Positions 23,909-35,023 of a stretch of 64,000 nucleotides of DNA are shown here, in pieces; position 1 is the first letter of the stretch, and each line of letters begins with the position of its first letter. The notes beneath the pieces were generated by a model. The model was not told where the DNA came from and made no database searches. It worked only from the letters and a program-made list of their open reading frames with translations. The DNA lies in contig CM066327.1 in the NCBI GenBank assembly GCA_033807775.1, positions 90,418,295-90,482,294 on the forward strand. The letters run 5' to 3'. The translations under genes were made by a program, and so were the position numbers. The stretch comes from Saussurea involucrata (lineage: Eukaryota; Streptophyta; Magnoliopsida; Asterales; Asteraceae).

Positions 23909-25259
23909 ATTTCTATATAACGATTTTGTAGGTTAGTACAACGATATACAGGGAGACAGATTTTAACAAACGGTTTAATAAACTTGTTTGGAATGTTCAA
24001 TTGGAGCCTGAAGAGTTTGAAACTATGTGGTTGGATTTGATTACTGAGTTCAAACTTCAGAAGAGCAAATGGTTTTCACACATGTTTCGTATTCGTCAAC
24101 GATGGATTCTTGCTTATTTCAAGTCTATTCCTTTTTGTTCATTGATGAAAACTACATCAAGGTCGGAGAGCATAAATTCATTATTCAACAAATTTGCTCA
24201 TCATGGTAACAACTTTGAAACATTCATGCTTGCATTTGAAAATGCAATGCGTAAGGAAAGAAATTCTCAACGTAAGATTGACCATATGACACAGACAACT
24301 ATCCCTTATGTGTGCACTGCGAAAGCAATTGAGAAACATGCAAATAAAGTTTACACACAGGCTATATTTTTGGAAGTTCAAAAGGAGATTAATAAAGGAG
24401 CGTGGTCGTGTGTTCAATAGAATGTTGTTCAAAAGGATGGATGCCAACTTTATACAATTTTGCAAAATGACAAAGATTGTAAGAAAAAAGAAGTTGTTCA
24501 AGGTAAAAATAATTTTTAATATATGCATTTCCATTATTTTTTATTAACACAACTTACCTTTTTCTTGTTCATGTTTGTTGTAGGTTGTGTGGAATCAACT
24601 AGATTTAACATTTGAATGTGAATGCAATCTTTTTGTTCAACATGGATTTTTATGTCGCATGTTTTCAAATTCTTAATGAATGAGAACTTCAATGAGATAC
24701 CGTAGAAGTATATATCTCGAGGATGGAGAAGAGACTTGATATGTTTCCATCTTAGACAAACTTCATGGAGACAAGGCAATCCAAACGGTGAAATGGCAAC
24801 AATTTGCTATGATACACAAGCATCTTTGGATTATATTTTGATGAGTCTTAGGAGTGATAAAAAGAAGCTTAAAGAGTTTGCGGAGAAGATTCACTGCTTG
24901 AAGGCTGGGGTAGATGCTAATATTCCTTACCAAAGCAAATTGGAGAAGAAGAATGAGACGATAAGAAATCTCATTGGTGTTAATAAACCAGAAAAAATTG
25001 AACAAAGGTTGTGGAACTGGAAAACGTTTGATCGGTGCTGGTGAGAAAGCTACGATAAAGAATCAAAAGGCGAAGCGATTGTGTAGAAGTTGTCAAAAGT
25101 TAGGGAATCATTATTCTCGTAATTGCCTATTGAAAAATGTGGATGAGTAGATACATATTTTAGGTTTTTTTAACTCAATAATAAATGTGGATAGTCATAA
25201 TTTCATTAATAAATGTTGATCTCTTTTTGAATGAGTATTAGAATTTATTTTATAGTTGT

Positions 25260-25745
25260 TTTGTATTCATGTTCATATATGAACACGAAGTTTCATATAT
25301 GAACCCGAAGTTCATACTAAATACATGTTCAAATATGAACACGAAGGTTCATATATGAATACCAATGTTCACATTCATATATAAAGAAGGTTCATATATG
25401 AACACGAAGGTTCATATATGAACATGAAGGTTTATTCATATATGAACTTAAAGGTTAATATATGCATTTGAACTCATATATTCACATATGAACTTAATAG
25501 TTCATATATGAAGTCAAAGGTTCAGATATGAATTCATTTATTTCACATATTTTATAACTTGGTAATTCATATTCATATATGAAGTCAATAGTTCATATAT
25601 GAACTTGAAGGTTCATATATGAAGTAATATAAACTTATGAGCGTATAATTCAAATATGAACTATTTTAAAACTTAAGTTTCTTAGGAATTCAAATATGAA
25701 GATGTTGATTCATATTTGAACATGATATGAATTTCATTACATAAT
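25260..25745. repeat. TTCATATATGAA cluster 3 (between the two MULE genes)
   Basis: About twenty copies of TTCATATATGAA or near variants between the transposase stop and the convergent end of the Ulp1-like gene. Confidence 0.9.
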
Positions 25746-26056
25746 AACAATTTGAAGAATTAAACTAGAAAATTTTGAAATAATATTAAATATACCAAAA
25801 CAGATCAAAAATATTGTTCATAAACCACCAATTTCCATCACCATTGCCACCGCCATAAACCACCAACATATATGAAATATTGTTTGAAAATACGACAACC
25901 AAATTAATTGTATCTTCACCCATTACCCATCATCCCATTACTCATCCACGAAATCAATCACCATAATTGTAGCAGAAAATATTGTTTTTTAACCAAACCC
26001 ACCACCAAAAATACCATCAAACACAACCAAATGTATCCTGCAAATTTATCCATCAC
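25746..26056. other. MULE spacer, no feature
   Basis: AT-rich, with CCACCA-type simple sequence and no palindrome copies. It probably contains the 3' ends of the converging transposase and Ulp1-like transcripts. Nothing more can be supported. Confidence 0.4.
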
Positions 26057-26914
26057 CTACAACATCTCTTGCCTCAGCTTCTTTACTGACTTTGCATGGG
26101 ATTCCATGTACTTCTTCGTTGTTTCATTGAATGAGTCAAACTCATTCGTTTCATCAATAACCTTCTCTCTGTGCAGATTCTTCTCTAAAAGTAACAAGTT
26201 TGTCGCATACTTGAATTGTAAGCGATAGATTTGTTGTTTCTGAGATTTTTCGGTTGTGTGAAGTCCACAATCCCACTTTTGAATGTCTTGCTCGATGTAG
26301 TGCTCCATATGTTTCATTATGAAGATCCACAATCAACTTCATTTTTCTCGGAGCACCACTTCATTATATGTTTGTGGGCTTGTAGTGGAGCCATTGCTTC
26401 TGCTTTTGGATGCTGAACCGACCTCAAGTATTCAATAAACACTTCATGTTGCATAATATTTTTATTCATATACTTAAAGTTGATAATATATTCATTTATG
26501 AATTTACAAAAATTACAACAGTACTATTTTTACCAATATGATCGGTACGTTTTCATATTTGCTTGCAATGGAGACGTCCATAGACATGTTGTCTATTACC
26601 AGCAGTTGTGGGTTCTTGAAGCTGTAAACAAACAAGAAGTAGTGGCTTGATTATATGACGAGGAAGAATACCTGTTTTCATTATACAAAATCAAAATCTT
26701 TAAAAGGTCTGTCAAATTTGTATGTTGTGTATATATTTTAGATGCGTACCCGATCATATCCCCTTAAAGTCGCCAAATCTTCGTTATTCTTCAATGCATC
26801 TTTTATGTTAGATTTGAAGATTTGAAAACTTTCTTCCCTAGTGTTTTGTTTCTTGAGTACTCCATCCTGCTACGTAAACAAGGTAATTATATGTGAAAAC
26901 TTTTGATTTTCACA

Positions 26915-27240
26915 AAAGTTCATATTCATATATGAACAAAAAGGTTCATACATGAACACCAAGGTTCACAATCAGATATGAACCCAAAGGTTCATATATG
27001 AACATTAAGGTTTTATATAGGAACACTAACGTTCATATTCAATTCTTGTTCATATATGAACTCAATGGTTCAAATAATTCATATATGAATCAAAACAGTT
27101 CTTTGTAAATAAAGTCCATAAGTGACAAACATTCATATATGAATCTTTGTATTTAAAATAACAAAATTCATATACGAAAACAATTCAGTATTAATGTGTC
27201 ATCTAAAACTCATTCATATATGGACTAGACTAAAAAATGT
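26915..27240. repeat. TTCATATATGAA cluster 4 (Ulp1-like intron)
   Basis: About twelve copies lie between the exons ending at 27263 and starting at 26866. Confidence 0.9.
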
Positions 27241-28464
27241 TATAATTTAATTATTAACATACCATTACTGCCGTGTTAAGGAAAAGGCGATGAGGGGATT
27301 CTCTGCTTCTTAATGCTTCCTCGGTGTTCAATAATGCAGCCCATGTATCAACCACATTTGCCACTACATATGTATTTGGCATTAAACTTTCAGCTGTCAC
27401 CTTTATCATTCTTGCTCCATCAGTTGTTTCGTAGATTATCTCACTATAAGGCAATGAAATGAAATGAAATTAATCATATATGCACATCATAATTTTTTTA
27501 AAATTAACATATATAATATTAAAGGTGTTACTTACAACCACTCTCTTGTCAGCGTAAATAGCCATCTACCAACTTTGTTTTCAGTCACTGACAGACATTT
27601 TGATATTAACACAATTCTGTCAACATAATGTGACCTCAGGCTTTCTGCTACTATAATTTCTCTCTTCCCTTCCTTCTTTTCTTCCCCTTGTCCTTCCTCT
27701 TCCTTTCCTTCATCTATTTTCTTTCCTTCATCTCTTTCTTTCCTTCCTCTTCTTTAATTTCATTCTCATCTTTTTTCTTTTCATCTTCATCTGATGATGA
27801 CATTCCCAAACCGAAACTGGGTGCATCTTGCAAATATAAAGCTGCAATCTTTGTCACAACTTCATGTTGCATTTCACTTTCCCTCTCCTTCTCTTGTCTT
27901 TCCTCTCCTCCTTTTGCAGCTTTCTGAGTCTCCATCTCTTTCTCTACAACCACCTCTTCCTTCTCTTTCTCCTCTGCCTTCTCTTTCTCCACTGCCTTCT
28001 CTGTCTTCTCAATCTTTTTCTCCTTCTTTTTCTCTTTCTCCTTCTCTTCTTTTGATGGTTCATAAACTTTCATCACCATTTCAACTTCACCATGAGTTTG
28101 TGGGTCTTGCCAAAACTCTTCTGCATCCATCCTAGTAGGAACTGTAACAGGTGTCATCACAAATTCATCATCGATATTTCTGTCCAACTATAGATTTTAT
28201 GATATCAGAAATTCTTCTTCCTCAACCCCAACTAATATGTCATTTTCCACCTTCTCCTTCTTTTCTCCTCTGTTAAACAAATTCTCAAACTCTTCTTCGT
28301 ATTGTTTAAATAGATCATTATCAGGATATCTGATAAAAGCATCTTTAAATGACTCATCTAGGACCAGTGAGTCACATATTATGCAATCTAGTAAGTTTCT
28401 TATCGATGTATGTAAAGCCTACAATTTGAATAAAAATTATGAATTAATATATAAAGTATAAAGT

Positions 28465-28945
28465 ATTAAGGATTCATATATGAAGTATATAGGATTTATA
28501 TATGAATTTTATATAAGAATTCATATATGAAGTATAAAGTATTTTAAGATTCATATATGAATTCATATATGAACCTTGATATATGAATTCATATATGAAG
28601 CATAAAGTATAAAAGATTCATATATGAATTCATATACGAATTCATATATGAACTTTTCATATATGAAGTATAAATCTTTCGGATTCATATATGAATTCAT
28701 TATATAAATATTTAAGTATTCATATCTGAAGACTACATATATGAAGACCTCATATACGTATTTATATATGAAGACTTCATATAGGAATTCGTATATGAAG
28801 TATATATATTATGTGTTCATTAATGAATACTTCATATACGAATTCTTCATATATGAATACTTCATAATTCATATGTGAATTTAAATATGAATCTTCAAAT
28901 ATAAATATTAATGATCCATATATGAATTTATAAATAAACATTAAA
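28465..28945. repeat. TTCATATATGAA cluster 5 (Ulp1-like intron)
   Basis: The densest cluster, with more than twenty-five copies in 480 bases, many overlapping as ATTCATATATGAATTCATAT. It fills the intron between 28973 and 28418 almost to the splice sites. Confidence 0.92.
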
Positions 28946-30354
28946 TTTATATGAATGTTATAGTATACTTACAACTACTTTTTGTGCATCAGTAATCTTC
29001 TCTGCTTCATCAACCAGCTTTCCTCTTCCAAAACCACTTTCTTCAATCTCGTATCCCTCTCTTCTTCTCAATCTTTCTGTAGTCCACATCTTTATCAAAG
29101 GTCTTTCTCTGCTAACATTGACAACTTCACATTCAAAATTATCAACATACATGAGCTGCAAATAAGAATCAATTAAAACAATTAATACGTTATTGTAAGA
29201 TATGTTTTCAATTCATAAATGTTATAGTATACTTACAATCAAGTATGTGATATATCCAACATAGAAACTCATGTTAGAGTCTCTCACCCAACCTTGTTTG
29301 CTGCTTCTTAAACATTCATTAATGTATGAACACCAGTTTATCATTGATATATCTGTATCTGGTTGTATGTAATTTACAACAGACATATTGCAGGTGCCAC
29401 TCTTCTGTCCTTCAGCCATTGTGTTGCAGAAAAGCATAATGAAGTTCAACTTGAAGTTGAAATCAGCTTCATTGCTATCAATCATCTTTTGCTTAACATC
29501 TGTTGGTCGGACTATTTTACTGGAAAATTGAGATCTCCAGTTGACCAAGAGTTCATTGTCATCTTCAAGAAACTTGCCTACAAATATGCTTTTTCCTTGT
29601 GCTGGAACACCAAGCATATCGTGAATTGATTCTTCAGTTATTTGGAGCCTGTGTTCTCCAACAAACATCTCCATTGAATCAGTGTTCAAGCAGTCAACGA
29701 CAAAAAATCCAAGATTAGAAGGGATTCCATCCATCTTCATCTCTAATAGATCTCCAAAACCCATGTTCTTTACACATTCTTTATGTTTTTTACTTAACGC
29801 TTTAATTGCTTCGTAAAGTAGTTTAGGAGAATTTCTAACTTTGATGACATGCAAAGTTTGTTTTTGTTGCTCTTTCCCCTTCTTGGCTTTCCTTAGCTTT
29901 GGTACCGGAGTCTCAAAGTCGTCGTCTTCATCTATTAGAGTTGTAACTATTCTTCTTTTTCTTTTTTCTTTTATCTTTGACTCTGGTTGTTTATCTGTTT
30001 ATAGACATTTGTCAATATAATTAATGAAACAACATGATAATATAAATTGTTATCATTATTTATTATAGATTACATACATAAAGAAGTTGGTTTGTTTGCG
30101 CTTGTTTCTTTGTCACTACTTTATCTTTGTTTTGGTTGTCTTTGACCCTGGATAACAAATGTTTTTATATGTAATTAATCTATGAAAAATTTAAATTACT
30201 AAGAGATATATTTTTACCTTGTTGAGGGTCTTTCGATTGATTTGTGTTTTCTGCGGCTGATGTTGTTGCTTCTTTATCTGTTGTTGATTATGCGGCTGCT
30301 GTTATTTTTGCTTGATCTTCGTCTATTATAAATAACAAATTAATTAACAAATAT

Positions 30355-30913
30355 TCAACACATTCATATATGAACATTCAAATATTCAACATTCATATAT
30401 GAACTTTCAAAAGTTCATATATGAACTTTCAAATATTCAACATTCATATATGAACTTTCGAATATTCATAACCCTAGATCTACTAAAAAGTATCTTAATA
30501 AACGAACAAATATTTAACGTTCATATATGAACTTTCGTGTTCATATTTGAACATTCATATATGAACTTTCAAATATTCAACATTCATATATGAACTTTCA
30601 AATATTTAACATTCATATATGAACTTTCGAATATACAACATTCATATATGAAATATCGAAAGTTCATATTTGAACTTTCAAATATTCAACAGTCATATAT
30701 GAGCTTTTAAATATTTAACATTCATATATGAACTTTCGAATATTTGAACATTCATATATGAACTTTCGAATATTGAAAACCCTAGATCTACTAAAAAGTA
30801 TCTTAATAAACCAAAAAATATTTAACGTTCATATATGAACTTTCGTGTTCATATTTGAACATTCATATATAAACTTTCGAATATTCAAAACCCTAGATCT
30901 ACTAAAAAGTATC
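30355..30913. repeat. TTCATATATGAA cluster 6 (Ulp1-like intron 2, left part)
   Basis: About twenty copies joined by CTTTCAAATATTCAACA. A larger unit containing CCCTAGATCTACTAAAAAGT recurs at about 30472, 30780 and 30891, and again right of the Sirevirus insertion (58362, 58474). Confidence 0.92.
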
Positions 30914-30918
30914 TTAAT

Positions 30919-31745
30919 TGTTAGCTTCAATCTTCCTAATCATAGAAGTATTTAGAAGTAGTGAAAAATAGGCTAAGTATAGAAAAGCCTCTCACAGAGG
31001 CTCTGCCACTTCTTCCAGAAGATCAAGTCCAGAAAGCCACAGAAGCTACAGAGGTAATCACAGAACCTCTGTAGTGCGCAAGAAGAAGATCAACTCGGAA
31101 ACAAGTGGACTGCTCCACAGAAGGTCAGACCATAGAACCTCTGTAATGCCTTACAGAGCCTCTGTAGTCTGCTATGAAGACTTGGAAGATATTACTGGAT
31201 ACGTTCATCAACTTGCATGGAAAAGTACTGTCAAAACACGTGTCAAGCTCTGAGTGGACTCAATAGGGCATGGTACAAAATAGACGTCTGCGCCATTTAA
31301 TGCATTTACCAATAGTACATCTGCTCCATTAAATGCGCATGGCTCAAACAACTGTTCACACCATCCAGTTCACTATTCATGCCGTAAAAGGAACAGTGAC
31401 CTTCTTCATAGTCTTCTAAGAGTAGTATAAAAGGAAGTCTCATGTTGAGATCTTCCTAAGAACGAATACACAAGGAATCACTAATACTCTCAAACGTTAT
31501 TGTCAAATATCTGAGTGTTATATTCTCACACACACCAACAGTTCTTAATCTGTTCTTCGTGTTCTTATTATATATTGAATAACAGTAACTGTTCAAGAAA
31601 TCCTTTTCATTCTTTACTGTTTTCTTTATATGTGTGCATTCTAATATCTATCAAACATATCTGTTAGTTTAATATGCTTCCGCATCAAACTCTAAACTCA
31701 ACTAATAGACTGTTAATCTTGATTAAGTGTATCTGGGTTCCAACA
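30919..31745 (+). repeat. 5' LTR of the 30919-58275 Sirevirus
   Basis: TGTTAGCTTCAATC...GGGTTCCAACA. It contains CACGTGTC (31237-31244), TATAAAAG (31426-31433) and about ten CCTCTG/CAGAGG words in U3. Confidence 0.97.
31237..31433 (+). promoter_or_regulatory. Sirevirus U3 core: G-box/ABRE plus TATA
   Basis: CACGTGTC at 31237-31244 and TATAAAAG at 31426-31433. Identical copies are at 57767-57774 and 57956-57963 in the 3' LTR. The start site should lie about 30 bases after the TATA box. Confidence 0.55.
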
Positions 31746-31747
31746 AT

Positions 31748-31760
31748 TGGTATCAGAGCC
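31748..31760 (+). other. Primer binding site, tRNA-iMet
   Basis: TGGTATCAGAGCC, two bases after the 5' LTR; a full match to the usual plant iMet PBS. Confidence 0.95.
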
Positions 31761-31903
31761 ATCCTTGATTTTCAATATCAAGTGATCCACTTATCAAGAT
31801 TCGTGATAGATACTATTGTGTCTGGAAACTGCTTAAACTCATAAAATCTTCAAGTTCATAGAAGTAACTCTTTAGTCATACCTTCTTTCTAAAATCCTCA
31901 AAA

Positions 31904-32722
31904 ATGACAAATTCAAATAATTTCTTTACTACTGGTTCTCTCACTAAACCTCCTAGTCTCCTTCGAGATGAGTATCCTCAATGGAAAATAAGAATGGTCC
32001 ATTTTTTCGAGGGCACTGAAAAAAATCAAGTACAATATCTGTACAATCCTCCTCCTATTCCCATGACAGTAGTACCTCGTATACCTACTACTGCTGAATC
32101 TGCCGAAATCCCCGAACATCAAAAACCAAAGCCAAAAGGGGAATGGTCAACCGAAGATAAAGCAGAAGATGAAGTTGCTCAGAAAACCAAGAGGACATTG
32201 ATTATGGCAATACCCAACGAACTCTTTCAATCCTTGGATTCATGTGAAACAGCGCATGATCTGTGGAAAGAACTGGAAAGACAGTTGGAAGGAGGTGCTA
32301 AAACACAAAAAAACCAAAGAGCACAGTACATCAATGAATATCATGCATTCAGAGCCTCTTCAACAGAATCTCTGCAAACAACATACGACAGATTCAACTC
32401 TCTAATCAACAAGTGCAGAAAATCAGGCATTGACAGAACTTCTGAAGAAAACAATGTCATGTTTTTAAAAAGTCTAAATGAAGAATGGCTCCAGCTGTCT
32501 ATGTCCCTACAGACAAATCAGGATCTAGACACCTGGACTCTCTCTGATCTTTACGGAACATTAGCCGCACAAGAACCTCAGATAGCACAGGCTAAAACAC
32601 TAACCATTGTACCATATGCATTGGTTAGTAAAACTAAAGAAGATGCACAGAGACCAAGAAATGAAAAAGCCACAGAGGAGAAGAAGAAGGAGAAGAAGAA
32701 GAGCAAGCAGAAAAAGAAATAA
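31904..32722 (+). pseudogene. Sirevirus gag, N-terminal part (ends by frameshift)
   Basis: ATG at 31904. The gag core includes NNFFTTGSLTKPPSLLRDEY, then PQWKIRMVHFFEGT. It is followed by the UBN2-like helical region (TLIMAIPNELFQSLDSCETA, AQYINEYHAFRASSTESLQT, NNVMFLKSLNEEWLQLSMSL). The frame ends in a Lys-rich tail at a TAA (32720-32722) within a GAA/AAG-rich stretch. The homologous reading moves to frame 1 in that stretch (about 32680-32700), which points to slippage of the purine repeat. This protein would form the particle; as written it lacks the zinc knuckles. Confidence 0.9.
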
Positions 32723-33333
32723 CTCTTGCGTCACTAGCTAAATCTTTAGCTCTATTGACAAAAGAGTTCAGAGGAAACAGAAGAAGTTCCGGAAATGAAA
32801 GATATGATAGAGAAAACAGAAGAGATGACAGGAGAGAAGAAGAATCAAGTGGCCGACAGAGGTCAAGCGAAAGACATTACAGAGGAAATGACCGACAGAG
32901 GTCAGATGACTCGGTAAGCCACACACAACAAGAATGCTACAAATGTGGCAAACCTGGTCACTATGCAAATGAATGTAGATCAGAGAAAGGCGGAGACCTA
33001 CAGAATTCAAATGATCGAACAGGAAACACTCCTCAAGGATGTTTTAACTGCGGCAAACCAGGCCATTTTGCGAATGAATGCAGAAGCAGATCAAATCGCC
33101 CACAGAGGGACTCTGCCTTCTACAAAAAGAAAGCCGAGTATTAAGCTCAAAAATCCTTAATGGCAAAAGGACATTCTGAGGAGAACACAGAAGACTTCCA
33201 GTCAGACTCTACTTCTGACGATGAACATACCGCCAATGCCCTCTTCTGTGGCATGGCAGAAGTCGACTCCTGCACTGACTCTGAGGTATCTACTTCAAAT
33301 TCCAACTCTTGTATTACCTCTGTAGATGATAAT
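32700..33333 (+). pseudogene. Sirevirus gag, zinc-knuckle part (cut by Athila)
   Basis: Frame 1 from the purine-rich stretch carries an Arg-rich region and two CCHC knuckles, CYKCGKPGHYANECR and CFNCGKPGHFANECR, which bind genomic RNA. A TAA at 33142-33144 interrupts the frame. The same frame then continues (AQKSLMAKGHSEEN to CITSVDDN) exactly to the Athila insertion at 33333/33334. Beyond the Athila element it resumes at 45657. Two knuckles contrast with the single one in the 10370-23908 element. Confidence 0.88.
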
Positions 33334-34921
33334 TGATAACTCTATTTTTAGAGTTATTATTTCCATTTATTTTCCACTTTATTTTGTCAATTTTAGCCAT
33401 TTCACTTCTAAAAACCCCCATTCTTGGTATGATTTACGAAAACGAGCAAAAGGAGTGAACCATGGTCTTTAATAAATTATTTGGGGAAGTTTTGGGTGTT
33501 TTCACGATTTTTCATCCGCAGTGACGTATACAGTGCCCACTCCGGTTCCCCACTCTTCGAGCTGATCAAAAAGAAATCAAAAAGAAACTTTTAGTTGGGA
33601 TCTAATTTTCTGGAGGAGGAAGGTTCATATGGCAGAGAAATGGCTGGAGAAGTACAAGGTAGTTCTCATTGAAGATAGCATCAAGTACACCTCTTTGTAC
33701 TTGGAGATTGACTTGGAGAAGGGACCATTGGATAAAAGAATTGCACAAGGAGCTGAATTCTGCCACAACTCAGCAGTCTTTACCCATTGGAAGACCCACC
33801 TCTTTTGTGTAATACCCAACTCCTTCTCCTAGTATATAAAGGAGCACTTGGGAGCCATTAAATGCATGCTTGGTTATCATCCTTGAATACTTTTAGTCTC
33901 AAATTCTCTCAACTACCACATTAGCTTTAGTCTTTTATTTACTGCAGTAACTAGCTTTAATTTTCAGTAATTTACTTTCTTAGTTTAAATTGTAGTTCGT
34001 ATTACACAGTGCAGGGACGACTTCTCGTTCCCCACTGTGAGCAGTTAATTCAAGTCACTTTCAGTTTTATTATGTGCAAATCTTCATCTTTTGTTTTCTT
34101 TACTTCGGAAATGTTAGGCTAAACATCCTTTGGGATGTAGGAAGGAGAAGTACCTGGATTTTATCAAAAATGCTTGAGTAATCTTTATACTTAGAATATT
34201 TGTTGTTTTGGTCTTTCATTCTCGATATTTACCCAAGGATGCGAACAAGCTGATCACTTGCAAGGATCTAAAGTCTAGTTCTTAACTTAGAAATAAGTAG
34301 AGCGCAGTGACACGAGCTTGAATGATGCTAGGGGATTCGAAAGAATTCTTTTGACACTTACGAAAGTGAGGTCGGCACAGTGAGCTAATCTCTGCCCACT
34401 GGAGTAGTAGGCAAGCTAATTTGTGTATTAAAAACACTTAGAGTATTTGTCTCTACACATTCCATCGAGGCCTGAAAAGGTCCATTTAGAGATTACCATT
34501 GACAAAACAACAAGTACTAAGAGTATGGGATTTTTATCTAACGGTGTGAGTATTTTGTAACCGGGCTTTTCTAGCGAAAATGTCCACCACGAATACGAGG
34601 ATCACTCTAAGGACCGAGTATTTGAGATAAAATTTAGGGAAAATCCAACCTACATTCCTCCTTTTTAGCATTTAGTAAATCGTTTCAAGTAGCTATTTTA
34701 CCAAACCAAACCAAAGTATTATTTTCCTCTCTAGTTGAAACTTGTAAAAGGAGCTCATGAGAACCGTATTGTCTTGATTGTCCAGTCTCTGTGGATTCGA
34801 TTCTGGTATTTTACCAACTATTACTTGCTGTGACGATCATAGTGGACAGTGTACACTTGCACTTCCCACTGTGGACAGTTTGCAACCCACTGCGATTAAA
34901 ACACACATTTCGCTCGTAACA
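33334..34921 (+). repeat. 5' LTR of the Athila element
   Basis: TGATAACTCTATTTTTAGAG...CGCTCGTAACA. TATATAAA lies at 33833-33840. A 67-codon ORF (33629-33832) in U3 is identical in the 3' LTR. CCCACTGTG-type words cluster near 33530, 34020 and 34850-34895. Confidence 0.97.
33833..33840 (+). promoter_or_regulatory. TATA box in the Athila LTR
   Basis: TATATAAA about 500 bases into the LTR, with a copy at 44563-44570. It is the likely core promoter. Confidence 0.6.
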
Positions 34922-34927
34922 AGTTTT

Positions 34928-34945
34928 TGGCGCCGTTGCCGGGGA
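34928..34945 (+). other. Primer binding site, tRNA-Asp
   Basis: TGGCGCCGTTGCCGGGGA, 18 bases complementary to the 3' end of plant tRNA-Asp, six bases after the LTR. This PBS is typical of the Athila/Tat group. Confidence 0.93.
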
Positions 34946-35023
34946 CTGGCGTGATTTTAAATCTCAAGACATTAGTTTTTGTTCGAGCCCGAGTAACTAG
35001 TTTTTCTAAGCTGTTCGTATTGT

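Larger units (their letters stand above)
8185..25150 (+). pseudogene. MULE transposase, FAR1/FHY3-like, four exons, split by a Copia element
   Basis: The likely ATG is at 8185. Exons from GT-AG junctions are 8185-8272, 8904-9967, 23932-24502 and 24584-25150. Exon 2 encodes a FAR1-type zinc-finger DNA-binding domain (SCKACIRLRF ... EEKHNHML) and the start of the MULE catalytic domain (VISFDDTFR, LVPFTAIDNHKKSITVGAAL). Exon 3 holds the rest of the MULE domain (ETDFNKRFNKLVWNVQLEPE, TSRSESINSLFNKF). Exon 4 has a SWIM-type zinc finger (CECNLFVQHGFLC) and a C-terminal CRSCQKLGNHYSRNC knuckle. Damage includes a frameshift near 9035, stops at 9592-9594 and near 9626, and loss of the second catalytic Asp (the expected TDQD region reads TN-stop-C near 9870). 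A base is also missing at the SWIM histidine, and there is a frameshift near 25000. Intron 2 carries the 10370-23908 element. Confidence 0.8.

Noticed and set aside
27688..28135. Plus-strand Ser/Leu/Phe-rich ORFs
   Set aside because: Antisense reading of the Lys/Glu-rich exon of the Ulp1-like gene.
28465..28945. CRISPR-like array from regularly spaced palindromes
   Set aside because: Plant nuclear DNA, no cas genes, spacing irregular, and the repeat is a short AT palindrome with no unique spacers of constant length.
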